Assembly: GCA_902622875.1 (NCBI GenBank)
Contig: CACNRW010000007.1
Coordinates: 17,219-81,218, forward strand
Length of the DNA: 64,000 nucleotides
Reading direction: 5' to 3'
Source of the DNA: an uncultured SAR116 cluster alpha proteobacterium
GTDB taxonomy: Bacteria > Pseudomonadota > Alphaproteobacteria > Puniceispirillales > Marisalimonadaceae
Shown: positions 8,070-17,644 of the stretch, one piece after another
How positions within the stretch are numbered: the stretch's first letter is position 1
How the letters are laid out: every line of letters begins with the position of its first letter
The notes under the pieces: model-generated
The model's database searches: none
What the model saw: the letters and a program-made list of their open reading frames with translations, nothing else
Told to the model about the DNA's origin: nothing
Made by a program: the position numbers and the translations under genes

Positions 8070-9020
8070 TTGAAATTAATAGTAGCTAAAGGCCTTCGAA
8101 AGTCATTTGGAGACTTTATTGCAGTTGATAATGTTGATTTAGAAGTTTCTCGGGGCGAAGTAATAGGGTTTCTTGGTCCTAATGGTGCAGGAAAATCAAC
8201 AACAATGAAAATACTGACTGGATTTTTAGAGCCCGATAGCGGTGAGATTTTAATAAACAATATTGATTTAAAATCTGATCCATTAAAAGCTAAGGAATTT
8301 ATAGGATACTTGCCAGAGGGTGCTCCTTCATATTCAGACATGAACGTTTTAGAGTTTCTTACATTCGTTGGCAAAATGAGAGGTTTGAATAGTAATTTGT
8401 TAACAACTAGACTAGGCAAAATGGCAAATCAAATCAGTCTTAAGGAAGTTTGGAACAAGCCTATTGAAACACTTTCTAAAGGTTTTAAAAGAAGGGTAGG
8501 TATTGCCCAAGCTTTGATACATGATCCAGACATATTGATTTTGGATGAACCTACTGATGGATTAGATCCGAATCAAAAACATGAAATGAGAAACTTAATT
8601 AAAACTATATCGAAAAATAAAGCAATAGTGATTTCAACCCATATTTTAGAGGAAGTTGAGGCAGTCTGCTCACGCGCAATGATAATTGCTAATGGCAAAT
8701 TACTTGTAAATGAAACGCCAGCAAATCTTGAGAAACAGTTCACAAATAAAGATATAATATCAATAAAAGTTTCAAATAAAATTGACTCTATTTTAGCCAA
8801 AAATTTAAAATCATCAATTAATTATGGCGATGTAAAAATTGAGAAAGTAAACAAAGATACTAATAAAATACTGGTAAGTGATAACAAAAAAACACTAGAT
8901 CTAAACACTGTATTAAAACAAGTGTACAAATTTAAACTTAATGTAATTGAGGCGAGTTTTATAAAGTCGAATTTAGAAGAAATTTTTAGAAAAATTACAA
9001 CAACAAATGCTTCAAGTTAG
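8070..9020 (+). CDS. ABC transporter ATP-binding protein (GldA-like)
   Basis: This 316-residue ATPase has Walker A at 36-43 (GPNGAGKS), an LSKGF signature at 136-140 in place of LSGGQ, and Walker B ILILDEPTDGLDP at about 157-168. The C-terminal 80 residues form an extra domain seen in ABC-2 exporters of the CcmA/GldA type. Translation starts at TTG: GGAGA at 8058-8062 is seven bases upstream and there is no in-frame ATG nearby. It leads an operon with a permease, a GldG-like protein and a DUF4340 protein, all translated in the same direction. The transported substrate is unknown. Confidence 0.88.
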   Translation: MKLIVAKGLRKSFGDFIAVDNVDLEVSRGEVIGFLGPNGAGKSTTMKILTGFLEPDSGEILINNIDLKSDPLKAKEFIGYLPEGAPSYSDMNVLEFLTFVGKMRGLNSNLLTTRLGKMANQISLKEVWNKPIETLSKGFKRRVGIAQALIHDPDILILDEPTDGLDPNQKHEMRNLIKTISKNKAIVISTHILEEVEAVCSRAMIIANGKLLVNETPANLEKQFTNKDIISIKVSNKIDSILAKNLKSSINYGDVKIEKVNKDTNKILVSDNKKTLDLNTVLKQVYKFKLNVIEASFIKSNLEEIFRKITTTNASS

Positions 9021-9027
9021 TCGGTAA

Positions 9028-9780
9028 ATGATTATGAAAAATTATTTAGGAAAAACATATATTATTTTTGACAGGGAGTTAATGGGTTACTTTAGAACAC
9101 CATTAGCTTCAATTTTTTTGCTTGTTTTTTTAGCCCTCTCATCAGGGATGACTTTCTTTTTAGGAAGATTCTTTGAACGTGATCAAGCAGATTTAACGGC
9201 TTTTTTTGCATGGCACCCATGGTTGTTTTTAATTTTAATGCCAGCCATTGGTATGAGATTATGGGCAGAAGAACGTCGTTCAGGTACAATAGAACTATTA
9301 ATAACTTTACCTGTCACTAACACTCAATTAGTTATAGGCAAATTTTTGGCAAGCTGGGTTTTTACTCTTATTGCACTTGTCTTAACAATGCCTATTTGGA
9401 TAACTGTTAATTATCTAGGAGACCCAGATAATAATGTTATTTTAATATCATATATTGGAAGTTGGTTAATGGCTGGTGCTTTTCTAGCTCTTACTTCCTG
9501 TTTATCTGCACTTACTAAAAATCAAGTTATTGCCTTTATAGTTTCCTCTATTAGTGGATTTATTTTAATAATGGCTGGTTTTAATCTTGTTTTATCATCT
9601 GTGAGATCGTGGACACCATCTTGGGTGATAGAAACAATTAGTTCAATGTCCTTTTTGTCTCATTTTAGCAGAATTCAAATGGGTGTTTTTGATTTAAGAA
9701 CCCTGATTTTCTTCGTTTCAATGATTATTTTGTGTGTTTGGATAAACGTACAGCTTGTCCAAATTAAAAAAGCAGATTGA
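9028..9780 (+). CDS. ABC-2 type permease (GldF-like)
   Basis: This 250-residue integral membrane protein has about six hydrophobic segments. The cytoplasmic motif ERRSGTIELLITLPVT at about 87-102 is the hallmark of ABC-2 permeases that pair with GldA/NosF-type ATPases. It follows the ATPase gene by seven bases. A second in-frame ATG six bases downstream is an equally good start. The C-terminus overlaps the longest possible reading of the next gene but ends just before its preferred ATG. It probably forms the membrane channel of the complex. Confidence 0.87.
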   Translation: MIMKNYLGKTYIIFDRELMGYFRTPLASIFLLVFLALSSGMTFFLGRFFERDQADLTAFFAWHPWLFLILMPAIGMRLWAEERRSGTIELLITLPVTNTQLVIGKFLASWVFTLIALVLTMPIWITVNYLGDPDNNVILISYIGSWLMAGAFLALTSCLSALTKNQVIAFIVSSISGFILIMAGFNLVLSSVRSWTPSWVIETISSMSFLSHFSRIQMGVFDLRTLIFFVSMIILCVWINVQLVQIKKAD

Positions 9781-9787
9781 GAGAACA

Positions 9788-11599
9788 ATGGAATTTTTAA
9801 ATAATATAAAGACGAGAATACTTGTGAGATTATCTATACTTTTTTCTATTTTAGTCTTTTTTAGTATAAATATTATTATAAATAATGTCTTTAATTCCTC
9901 CAGAATTGATTTTACTGAAAAAAAACTTTACTCATTATCAAACAGTACGATTGATCTTTTAAAAAGTCTTGAAGAACCAATACACATAAGATTATTTGTT
10001 TCAGGTAATTTAGTTAAAGAGGTGCCCCAACTATCTACATATGCAAATAGAGTGGAAACTGTATTAAAAACATATAGTGATATTTCTAACGGAAAGATTT
10101 CACTTGAAATCATTGATCCAAAACCATTCTCTGATTATGAAGATAGAGCAGTCGGCATGGGGATTAATTCTTTTACTGCCACTGAAATGTCAGATGCTTT
10201 ATATTTTGGGTTAGCAGCCACTAACTCTACCACTGGTCAAAAAAATATTCCTATTTTTTCACCTGAGCGAGAAACCTTCCTAGAGTATGATCTCTCAAGT
10301 CTAATTTCAGAGCTTAGTCAAATTAAAAAACCAGTAATAAGCATTATCGACAACCTTGGACTTCAAGCTGACAGTAGAATTGGTAAACCAGAACAACAAA
10401 TATTAAAACAAATGAGAGAAATGTTTGTGGTTGAAAAAGTTAACGAAACCACCAATGAATTAAATAAAAACACTAAAGTATTAATGGTTGTTCATCCAAA
10501 GTTTCTATCCGATGATACACTTTATATGATAGATCAATGGATCCTAAACGGTGGAGCAACGTTAATATTTTTAGATCCTTATGCTGAAACTGAAATTAGC
10601 CGGCAACAAGGGATGCCTCCAATGAACCCTAGGTCTAATCTGAAAAAATTATTGGACACTTGGGGTATAAAGTTTGACAACGAAAAAGCTGTATTAGATT
10701 CAGAATTTGGATTTCGAATCTCTAGAAATTTAAATGGCAGAGATATACAGGTCACTAATTATCCTTGGCTAAATATAAGGGGAGATGGACTTAACAAAAA
10801 TGAAAGTGTACTTTCAAATCTGAGTACCATAGTAATGACAACTGCTGGATCTTTTGAGTCCATTGACAACAAGACTGACTTAGAACCTATTATTGTTTCA
10901 AGTCAAAACTCTGGTCTTGGCGATGCACAAAAGGCAGGTAATCCTGAAGGTGACCCTAGAGATCTATTGCCTAATATCAAAAAAAACAATCAAAATTTAA
11001 TTCTGGCTGGTTGGATAAAATCTACACTAAATTCATCCTTTAAAGACAAAGACAAAACGCAAATATTAAAATCACAAAACAAGTCTAATATTTTATTAGT
11101 TTCGGACGCCGATATGTTGATGGATCGTAATTGGTTAACACAAAGAGGTGCATTTGCGAATAATGGTGACTTTGTTTTAAATGTCATCGAGAAAATGATT
11201 GGAGGAAGTGCTTTATCTGATCTAAGAGGAAAGAGTACCTCGTATAGGCCATTTGATAAAATTATAGCGCTAGAAAAAATTGCCGAAGAAAAGTTTCTTT
11301 TAGAAGAACAGCAACTAGCTGAAAAGCTAAAAGGTATGGAAGACAAAATAAGAAGTCTAACTCAGAATAATGAAGATGATATAGATATATTATCTCCTGA
11401 AACTATCGAGGCAATTGATGGATTTAAAGCTGAAATGATGTCAACTAGATCTCAACTAAGAAGTGTTAAATTTGACTTAAGAAGAGATGTAGAAAATTTG
11501 AAAAAGTGGGTTATTGCTTTTAATGTTGCAATACTCCCCGTCATATTTGCTGGCCTAGCCTTGATTATATCGTTTAGAAGAAAGAAAAGTTCTTATTAA
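9788..11599 (+). CDS. GldG-like ABC-transporter auxiliary protein
   Basis: About 603 residues. An N-terminal membrane helix (about residues 10-33) leads into a large periplasmic domain of the ABC-type uncharacterised-transport / GldG family, followed by a charged coiled coil (about residues 495-560: ALEKIAEEKFLLEEQQ) and a C-terminal membrane helix with a basic tail. I chose ATG 9788 over the in-frame TTG at 9755 because the AGAG-containing stretch at 9777-9783 is well placed and the TTG form would start inside the permease gene. The periplasmic domain probably binds a ligand or a partner. Confidence 0.83.
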   Translation: MEFLNNIKTRILVRLSILFSILVFFSINIIINNVFNSSRIDFTEKKLYSLSNSTIDLLKSLEEPIHIRLFVSGNLVKEVPQLSTYANRVETVLKTYSDISNGKISLEIIDPKPFSDYEDRAVGMGINSFTATEMSDALYFGLAATNSTTGQKNIPIFSPERETFLEYDLSSLISELSQIKKPVISIIDNLGLQADSRIGKPEQQILKQMREMFVVEKVNETTNELNKNTKVLMVVHPKFLSDDTLYMIDQWILNGGATLIFLDPYAETEISRQQGMPPMNPRSNLKKLLDTWGIKFDNEKAVLDSEFGFRISRNLNGRDIQVTNYPWLNIRGDGLNKNESVLSNLSTIVMTTAGSFESIDNKTDLEPIIVSSQNSGLGDAQKAGNPEGDPRDLLPNIKKNNQNLILAGWIKSTLNSSFKDKDKTQILKSQNKSNILLVSDADMLMDRNWLTQRGAFANNGDFVLNVIEKMIGGSALSDLRGKSTSYRPFDKIIALEKIAEEKFLLEEQQLAEKLKGMEDKIRSLTQNNEDDIDILSPETIEAIDGFKAEMMSTRSQLRSVKFDLRRDVENLKKWVIAFNVAILPVIFAGLALIISFRRKKSSY

Positions 11600-11620
11600 A
11601 TATAAGTTTTGGATTATAAT

Positions 11621-12646
11621 ATGACAAAAATAAAATTTGTAAACACTTCGATAGTAACTTTAACTTTTGTTATTTTAGCAATCATATCTATAAATTTAAA
11701 TTCAAATAATCACGTTTTTGAAGATAGAGGAAGTTTATTTTTAAAAGACTTCACCAAAAATATTAATAAAATTGATAATATTTCCATAAATTCATTCGAA
11801 AATAACATTAATTTGGTAAAAAAAGATAATATTTATATCTCAGAATCTGGTTATCCACTTAAGAAGGGTATGTGGGAAAACTTAATTACAAGTTTGTCAT
11901 TGTTAAGAATTGAGGAATTAAAAACAAAAGATTCACAAAGACATGCTGATTTAAATTTACTTCTTCCAGAAAGAAATAAAAGCAAGGAGGAGGATGAAGG
12001 TTATGGAACAAAGATTACTTTGAAAAAACAAGACGGAACAATTTATTCATCTATTTTATTTGGTAAAGTGGATCGGACTGTTGGTGGATTAAGCGGGGGT
12101 CAATTTGCAAGATTCCCAGAAAAAAATCAAAGCTATCTTCTAAAAGGTGCTATAAGAATGCCTACAACTAAATCTGATTGGTTTGAGAGTTTAATTTTAA
12201 CAATAAAAAACGATCAATTCATAAAAGCCACTTTAAACAACAAAAATGGAACTTTTGAAATTGAGAATAAAAATAATAAGTTAAGTTTAATAGTTCCAAA
12301 ATCTTTAAATTTTGAAATTGACGAGACTCAGTTGAATGATATAAGAGATGTTATTAGTAGTTTTTATTTTTATGATGTAAAAAAATCATTGAAAAAATAT
12401 TCTGACAATCTTCCAACTATATCTTATGAAATTAAAGATGGTCTGGTACTATCAATAACCTCTGTTGAACCCGATAAAGATGGTGAAAGTTGGGTAACTA
12501 TTAAAGTTAAATCTAATGACAAGAAATCAGAAAAACTAGCTCAAGACATAAGGAACAAAACTGAAGGTTTTGAGTTCTTAGCAAATATTATTACAAGCGA
12601 CATTCTAAGATTGAAGCCTGAGGACCTTGCAGTTAAAGATAAATGA
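11621..12646 (+). CDS. DUF4340 domain protein of the GldFG-type operon
   Basis: About 341 residues with an N-terminal membrane anchor (residues 5-24) and a repetitive beta-rich exported region: short segments beginning with ISINSFEN..., a middle YGTKITLKKQDG and a later LVLSITSVEPDKDGE. This matches the DUF4340 pattern, a family often found directly after gldG-like genes. ATG 11621 has GGA at 11611-11613, seven bases upstream; the in-frame TTG at 11609 is less likely. It ends 3 bases before the convergent acyl-CoA dehydrogenase gene. The molecular role is not known; periplasmic partner of the ABC complex is inferred. Confidence 0.75.
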   Translation: MTKIKFVNTSIVTLTFVILAIISINLNSNNHVFEDRGSLFLKDFTKNINKIDNISINSFENNINLVKKDNIYISESGYPLKKGMWENLITSLSLLRIEELKTKDSQRHADLNLLLPERNKSKEEDEGYGTKITLKKQDGTIYSSILFGKVDRTVGGLSGGQFARFPEKNQSYLLKGAIRMPTTKSDWFESLILTIKNDQFIKATLNNKNGTFEIENKNNKLSLIVPKSLNFEIDETQLNDIRDVISSFYFYDVKKSLKKYSDNLPTISYEIKDGLVLSITSVEPDKDGESWVTIKVKSNDKKSEKLAQDIRNKTEGFEFLANIITSDILRLKPEDLAVKDK

Positions 12647-12649
12647 TCT

Positions 12650-13840
12650 TTAATATGATCTAGGCATTCCTAAAACATGTTCAGCTAAGTAAGATAATAT
12701 TAAATTAGTAGAAATTGGGGCTACTTGATACAATCTAGCTTCCCTAAACTTTCTTTCAACATCATATTCCTCTGCAAACCCAAAGCCACCGTGGGTTTGT
12801 ACACAAGCTTCAGCAGCCGCCCATGAGGCATCTGCTGCTAGCAATTTTGCAGTATTTGCTTCTTCACCAATCGGCTTGCCAGCTTCATATAGTCTAGCAG
12901 CATGATAAACCATAAGCTCTGCAGCCCTCATTTGAGCATAAGCCTTGGCAATTGGAAACTGAATACCTTGGTTTTTACCAATTGCTCTTCCAAAAATATT
13001 TCTATCATTAGCATAATCAGTTGATTTTTTAGTAAACCACTTTGCGTCACCTATACACTCTGCAGCAATTAAAATTCTTTCTGCATTCATACCTGACAAA
13101 ATGTATCTAAAACCCTTGTCAACCTCACCTATAATATTAGAAGCAGGAATTCTAAGGTTGTCGAAAAAAACTTCAGTCGTGGAGTGGTTCATCATTGTTC
13201 TTATAGGTCTGATAGTAAGACCGTTTCCTTTTGCCTTTCTCATATCTAAAAGAAAAACAGAGAGACCTTCAGTCTTTTTATTAACTTGATTTAAAGGTGT
13301 TGTTCTAGCTAACAACAACATTAAATCTGAATGCTCAGCCCTACTGGTCCAAATTTTTTGTCCATTAATTATGTAATCATCTCTATCACGTACAGCTACA
13401 GTTCTTAAACTTGTAGTGTCTGTACCACTAGTTGGTTCAGTTACGCCGAATGCTTGTAACCTTAGAGTTCCGTCAGCAATCTTAGGTAAATATTCCTTTT
13501 TTTGTTCATCAGATCCATGTCTTAGAACAGTTCCCATTGTATACATTTGTGCGTGACACGCTGCGGCATTACAACCTTGATGATGTATTTCTTCTAAAAT
13601 AACAGATGCTGCAACCATTCCTAAACCAACCCCACCATATTCTTCCGGTATAAGGGCTCCCAAAAAGCCCGCATCAGTCAAAGCTTTAACAAATTCTGTA
13701 GGATAACCTTGCTCTCTGTCAAGTTTCCTCCAATATTCACCTTGAAAATCACCACAAAGTTTAGCGACAGACTCTCTTACTTCACTAATTATGCTGTCTT
13801 GAGTTTCTGAATTTTCTAATTGAATGGTGCTATCAGGCAT
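12650..13840 (-). CDS. Acyl-CoA dehydrogenase
   Basis: A 396-residue FAD enzyme that oxidises an acyl-CoA thioester at C2-C3. FGVTEPTSGTD at about 131-141 is the FAD/substrate loop and IWTSRAEHSD follows. The C-terminal position that usually carries the catalytic Glu (YEGT) reads QVAPIS here. However, Glu254 in MNAERILIA aligns with the helix-G base of isovaleryl-CoA dehydrogenase, so the enzyme is probably active. ATG 13840 is preferred over an ATG four codons upstream because GAGGA is five or six bases before it. It stands alone and convergent to the DUF4340 gene. The substrate chain is unknown. Confidence 0.87.
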   Translation of the reverse strand: MPDSTIQLENSETQDSIISEVRESVAKLCGDFQGEYWRKLDREQGYPTEFVKALTDAGFLGALIPEEYGGVGLGMVAASVILEEIHHQGCNAAACHAQMYTMGTVLRHGSDEQKKEYLPKIADGTLRLQAFGVTEPTSGTDTTSLRTVAVRDRDDYIINGQKIWTSRAEHSDLMLLLARTTPLNQVNKKTEGLSVFLLDMRKAKGNGLTIRPIRTMMNHSTTEVFFDNLRIPASNIIGEVDKGFRYILSGMNAERILIAAECIGDAKWFTKKSTDYANDRNIFGRAIGKNQGIQFPIAKAYAQMRAAELMVYHAARLYEAGKPIGEEANTAKLLAADASWAAAEACVQTHGGFGFAEEYDVERKFREARLYQVAPISTNLILSYLAEHVLGMPRSY

Positions 13841-13981
13841 TTTGATCCTCATAAATATTTTGCGTTTAAGTAATTAGACATAATAGTTCAATTTTATAAT
13901 ACTAGCTTATTCATCTTATTTAGTATTAATTATTTTATATAGCATAAATGTAATGATTATTAAATAATTTGGAGATTAAAA

Positions 13982-14398
13982 ATGAAATTAGAATTTCACC
14001 ATATAAATTTTGTATCAAAAAATATAGATAATATGAATAATTTTTATAAAAATATTCTTAGTATGAATAGTATTCCAATAGAAAAATTTCCACGAACAGA
14101 AGAGACGTCTAATAGAGGGTATAGTGGTAAAATCAATTTCGTGACAGAAGGTAAAATAGAAATGCATCTTGCAGAACGAGATTTAAATGTAGCTTTTAAA
14201 AATAATCAGGCAATCAATCCTGTTGACAAAGGGCACATAGCTTTTAGGACTGATGATATTAACACATTCATTAAAAGGCTTAAGAAAGAAAAAATTCCGT
14301 TTTCGGATTATGGAACCACTTTCGCTAAAGAATGGCACCAAATTTTCTTTCAAGATCCAGAAGGCAATGTAGTCGAAGTACATCAAAAAATTTGCTAA
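13982..14398 (+). CDS. VOC (glyoxalase/dioxygenase) family protein
   Basis: This 138-residue protein has a tandem beta-alpha-beta-beta-beta vicinal oxygen chelate fold. The candidate metal ligands are His in FHHINFV near the N-terminus, Glu in KIEMHLAE, His in GHIAFRT and Glu in EGNVVEVHQ near the C-terminus. GGAG precedes the ATG by about seven bases. It is 6 bases upstream of the MFS exporter gene, so the two may form a small resistance or catabolic unit, as VOC proteins often do for fosfomycin-type or aldehyde substrates. The substrate is not identifiable. Confidence 0.82.
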   Translation: MKLEFHHINFVSKNIDNMNNFYKNILSMNSIPIEKFPRTEETSNRGYSGKINFVTEGKIEMHLAERDLNVAFKNNQAINPVDKGHIAFRTDDINTFIKRLKKEKIPFSDYGTTFAKEWHQIFFQDPEGNVVEVHQKIC

Positions 14399-14404
14399 CA
14401 CATA

Positions 14405-15640
14405 ATGATTAAGGAATGTTTTAAATATAAGAACTTTAGAATACTCTGGGGTGCAGGTTGTATGACTGGGATTGCACGTGCTATGGAGTTTTTAGCTTTG
14501 AGTCTTTATGCCCTCCAAGAATTAGGAATTCCATATTTAGTTACAGTAATATTCGCAGCAAGAATGTTACCAATGAGCCTTTTGGGAATAGTTATAGGTA
14601 CAATTTCAGAGAGGGTGTCTCCAATTTTAGTTATTAAAAACATTTACTTACTTTCAAATATTTTTACTGGTATGGCTGTTATTTTAGTTTTCACTGATAA
14701 TTTTAATACGCTTTTTGCACTTATTCTTGCCTTTGTAAATGGAATTACATGGGTGGTTGACCTTGCAGTAAGGCGTAGAGTGTTAGCGGATAATATTAAA
14801 AAGAAACTTTTAAGTTCCTCACTTGCTATGGAAACATTATCCAACAATGCAACAAGACTGATAGGACCAATATTTGCTGGAACACTATATACTTTAGTAG
14901 ATCTTACTGGAATTTTCAGTCTTCAATTTATAATGTATCTATTAGCTTTAGGATTAATCATTGTATTTAAAAAAAATACTAAAAAGGATACTACTTCAAA
15001 TTCTGCCCAAGAAAATCCATTAGCCATAAAAGAGCATTGGGCACATGGTCTTTTAAATGAAATATTAAAAACAGGTAAAAGTGTATACAGTATTGTTAGT
15101 TTAAGAATGGTGTTAATAACAACCCTAATCTTTAATATTTTTGGTTTTCCATTAGTATCTTTAATCCCCGTATTAGGTAGAGAAAAATTGTTATTATCTG
15201 AATTTAATATTGGAATCTTAGCTTCCTCTGAAGGTTTAGGAGCTCTTATAGGGGCTTTAATTATTGGTAATCTTTCTCCACAAAAAAATCTTTCAATTAT
15301 CTTTATTACAGGTGTAAGTGGATTTTTTTTAGGTATGTTTTTATTTTCTTGCTCACCTAGTCTGATATTAGCTTTTATAAGTTTAACATTTGGAGGCATT
15401 TTTTTATCAGGTTTTAGTACAATGCAAGGAGCACTTGTTTATCAAGCATCTACTAAATCTAGAGGAAATAATTTTGGTATATTAGTGACATGTATCGGAA
15501 CAGCACCAATCGGTCTAATGAATTTATCTTGGATTATGACACTTATTTCAGTGGACAGAACAATACAAATAAATGTTTTTTTAGGATTGACCTGTCTGCT
15601 GATAACCATTTTTTATTTTTTCTTTAAAAGATCTGATTAA
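14405..15640 (+). CDS. Major facilitator superfamily transporter
   Basis: This 411-residue protein has about 12 hydrophobic segments in two halves with a hydrophilic loop near residues 190-220. Motif-like loops such as GTISERVSP after the second helix fit the MFS exporter class related to enterobactin/multidrug exporters (MFS_3). It follows the VOC protein after 6 bases and ends 3 bases before the convergent htpG stop. Probably exports a small organic compound. The substrate cannot be assigned. Confidence 0.85.
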   Translation: MIKECFKYKNFRILWGAGCMTGIARAMEFLALSLYALQELGIPYLVTVIFAARMLPMSLLGIVIGTISERVSPILVIKNIYLLSNIFTGMAVILVFTDNFNTLFALILAFVNGITWVVDLAVRRRVLADNIKKKLLSSSLAMETLSNNATRLIGPIFAGTLYTLVDLTGIFSLQFIMYLLALGLIIVFKKNTKKDTTSNSAQENPLAIKEHWAHGLLNEILKTGKSVYSIVSLRMVLITTLIFNIFGFPLVSLIPVLGREKLLLSEFNIGILASSEGLGALIGALIIGNLSPQKNLSIIFITGVSGFFLGMFLFSCSPSLILAFISLTFGGIFLSGFSTMQGALVYQASTKSRGNNFGILVTCIGTAPIGLMNLSWIMTLISVDRTIQINVFLGLTCLLITIFYFFFKRSD

Positions 15641-15643
15641 TTA

Positions 15644-17542
15644 TTAGTTAGGAATTGCTTTTAATAAAAACTGGTTCATTATTTTACTAAACTGTGCGGG
15701 ATCAGCCGGCATCTTACCTTCCATTAATCTAGCTTGTTCAAATAAAAGAGTTCCAGCGTCACTAACTAAATCATTGTTTTCTTTTTTACTTAATAATGAT
15801 TTCATGTTTTTAATAAGAGAATGGTCTCCATTAATTTCTAATATTCTTGGAGCCCCCTTGTAGTTTGTATCTCTCTGTGCCATCAATTGCTCCATAGCAA
15901 TATCCATATCGCCTTCGTCAGCAACTAGGCAGACTGGACTATCAGTCAGCTTAGAGGATAATCTAATGTCTTTAACTTGATCTCCTAATACAACTTTTAA
16001 TTGGGCGACTAAGTCAACATATTCTTTATCTTTTTTTTCTTTTTTATTCTTATCGTCTTTTTTCTTATCTTTATTTTTTTCATCAAGATCATCTAAATTA
16101 ATCTGTCCTTGTGTAATTGATGTAAACTTCTTTTCCTTAAAAGATCCAACCATAGGTAACCAAAACTGATCAATTGCGTCTGTCATAATTAAAACAGGTA
16201 TTTTTTTGGATTTAAAACCTTCTAAGTGAGGACTTGCTAAAGCTTGGTCTTTTGTTTCAGCTGAAATGTAGTAGATGTCCTTTTGTTTTTCGGGCATATT
16301 TTCTACATATTCAGATAAAGATATTGGATCATCATTTTCATTAGTTGAAAACCTAGATAAATCTAATAATGCCTCCTTTCTTTCTGCATCTTCATACAAG
16401 CCTTCTTTCAAAACAGCTCCATACTCCTTCCAAAAACTTTTATAACCATCTGCGTTCTTTTCACTAACTTTTTTAAGTTCTCTTAGGATTTTTCCAACTA
16501 ATGATTTACTTATCTTGGCTACAGCAGGGTTGTTTTGTAACATTTCTCTACTAACATTCAGATCTATATCTTGAGTGTCAACCAGGCCCTTTATGAACCT
16601 TAAATAACTAGGAATTAATGCATCGCACTTGTCTGTAATAAATACTCTGTTTATGTATAGTTTTAATGATGATTTTCTATCTGGATTGAATAAGTCAAAC
16701 GGTCTTGTAGACGGAATACATATAAGATTAGTATAACTAATAGTCCCTTCTGTATTGTTATGCATGGTTAAAAGTGGTTTTCCAAAACCTGCACCAATAT
16801 GTGAGAAAAATTCTTGATATTGCTCTTCTTTAATTTCTTTTGCTGGTCTAGTCCATAAAGCTGATGCTTCATTTAGAGTTTTTATTTCTGCATCTTTTTT
16901 GTCAATTTCGTGTAATTTAACTGGATAGGAAATATGATCTGAATATTTTCTGACAATAAATTGAAGTCTAGTTTCTTCTAAAAACTCTTTTGCATCTTTT
17001 TTTAGTTTAAGTGTAATAGATGTCCCAACATCTTCTTTATCTGCTTTTTCTAAATTAAAACCTGACTTTCCATCTGAAGACCATTTCCATGATTGGTTTT
17101 CTCCTGCTTTTTTTGATAATACCTCTACACTGTCAGCAACCATAAAAGAAGCATAAAAACCTACACCAAATTGTCCAATCATTGACATATCTGGTTTTTT
17201 ATCTTTAGCGTTTGTTGCTATTTGTTCTAAGAATGCTTTTGTTCCTGACCTCGCAATAGTACCCAATGAAGATTTAAGGTCTTCTTCATTCATTCCAATA
17301 CCATTATCTAGAATTGATAAAGTTTTATCTTTATTATTAACCTCAATTTTTATTTCAGAAGCCTCTGAAGAGATAGCAATTTTTTTATCTGTCAAGCCAA
17401 GATATTTTCTTTTATCAAGAGCATCTGAAGCATTTGATACCAACTCACGCAAAAAAATTTCTCTTTCCGAATAAAGAGAATTAATCACAATATCTAAAAT
17501 TTTACCGGTATCTGCTTCAAATTTATTATTCATGTTGGTCAT
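15644..17542 (-). CDS. htpG: Molecular chaperone HtpG (Hsp90)
   Basis: This 632-residue cytosolic Hsp90 has the N-terminal GHKL ATPase with FLRELVSNASDALDK (the ATP/metal Glu-Asn helix), DNGIGM and GQFGVGFYA, then the middle and C-terminal domains. A Lys/Asp-rich linker lies at about residues 487-508. The start at ATG 17542 has GGGGA six bases upstream; a TTG two codons further out is not needed. The divergent oxidoreductase gene shares the 100-base intergenic region. A CTTGAAA hexamer-like box there (complement of 17599-17605) resembles an RpoH -35, but no convincing -10 partner was found. Confidence 0.96.
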   Translation of the reverse strand: MTNMNNKFEADTGKILDIVINSLYSEREIFLRELVSNASDALDKRKYLGLTDKKIAISSEASEIKIEVNNKDKTLSILDNGIGMNEEDLKSSLGTIARSGTKAFLEQIATNAKDKKPDMSMIGQFGVGFYASFMVADSVEVLSKKAGENQSWKWSSDGKSGFNLEKADKEDVGTSITLKLKKDAKEFLEETRLQFIVRKYSDHISYPVKLHEIDKKDAEIKTLNEASALWTRPAKEIKEEQYQEFFSHIGAGFGKPLLTMHNNTEGTISYTNLICIPSTRPFDLFNPDRKSSLKLYINRVFITDKCDALIPSYLRFIKGLVDTQDIDLNVSREMLQNNPAVAKISKSLVGKILRELKKVSEKNADGYKSFWKEYGAVLKEGLYEDAERKEALLDLSRFSTNENDDPISLSEYVENMPEKQKDIYYISAETKDQALASPHLEGFKSKKIPVLIMTDAIDQFWLPMVGSFKEKKFTSITQGQINLDDLDEKNKDKKKDDKNKKEKKDKEYVDLVAQLKVVLGDQVKDIRLSSKLTDSPVCLVADEGDMDIAMEQLMAQRDTNYKGAPRILEINGDHSLIKNMKSLLSKKENNDLVSDAGTLLFEQARLMEGKMPADPAQFSKIMNQFLLKAIPN

Positions 17543-17582
17543 CGACAATCCCCATTAATTAATTAATATGATTAGTAATTGG

Positions 17583-17612
17583 TTACTTAAACTTGTATTT
17601 TCAAGATATAAT
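17583..17612 (+). promoter_or_regulatory. Candidate promoter for the oxidoreductase at 17645
   Basis: TATAAT at 17607-17612 is a perfect -10 box. TTACTT at 17583-17588, 18 bases upstream, is a weak -35. The leader would be about 27 bases and contains the AAAGGAG ribosome site. The inverted repeat CTTG-N6-CAAG at 17592-17605 lies between the boxes. Confidence 0.4.
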
Positions 17613-17644
17613 ATTACTTTTGTGAATTTAAAAGGAGTGTGTTT

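Noticed and set aside
17592-17605. RpoH promoter for htpG based on CTTGAAA
   Set aside because: No acceptable -10 partner at a heat-shock spacing; kept only as a remark under htpG.
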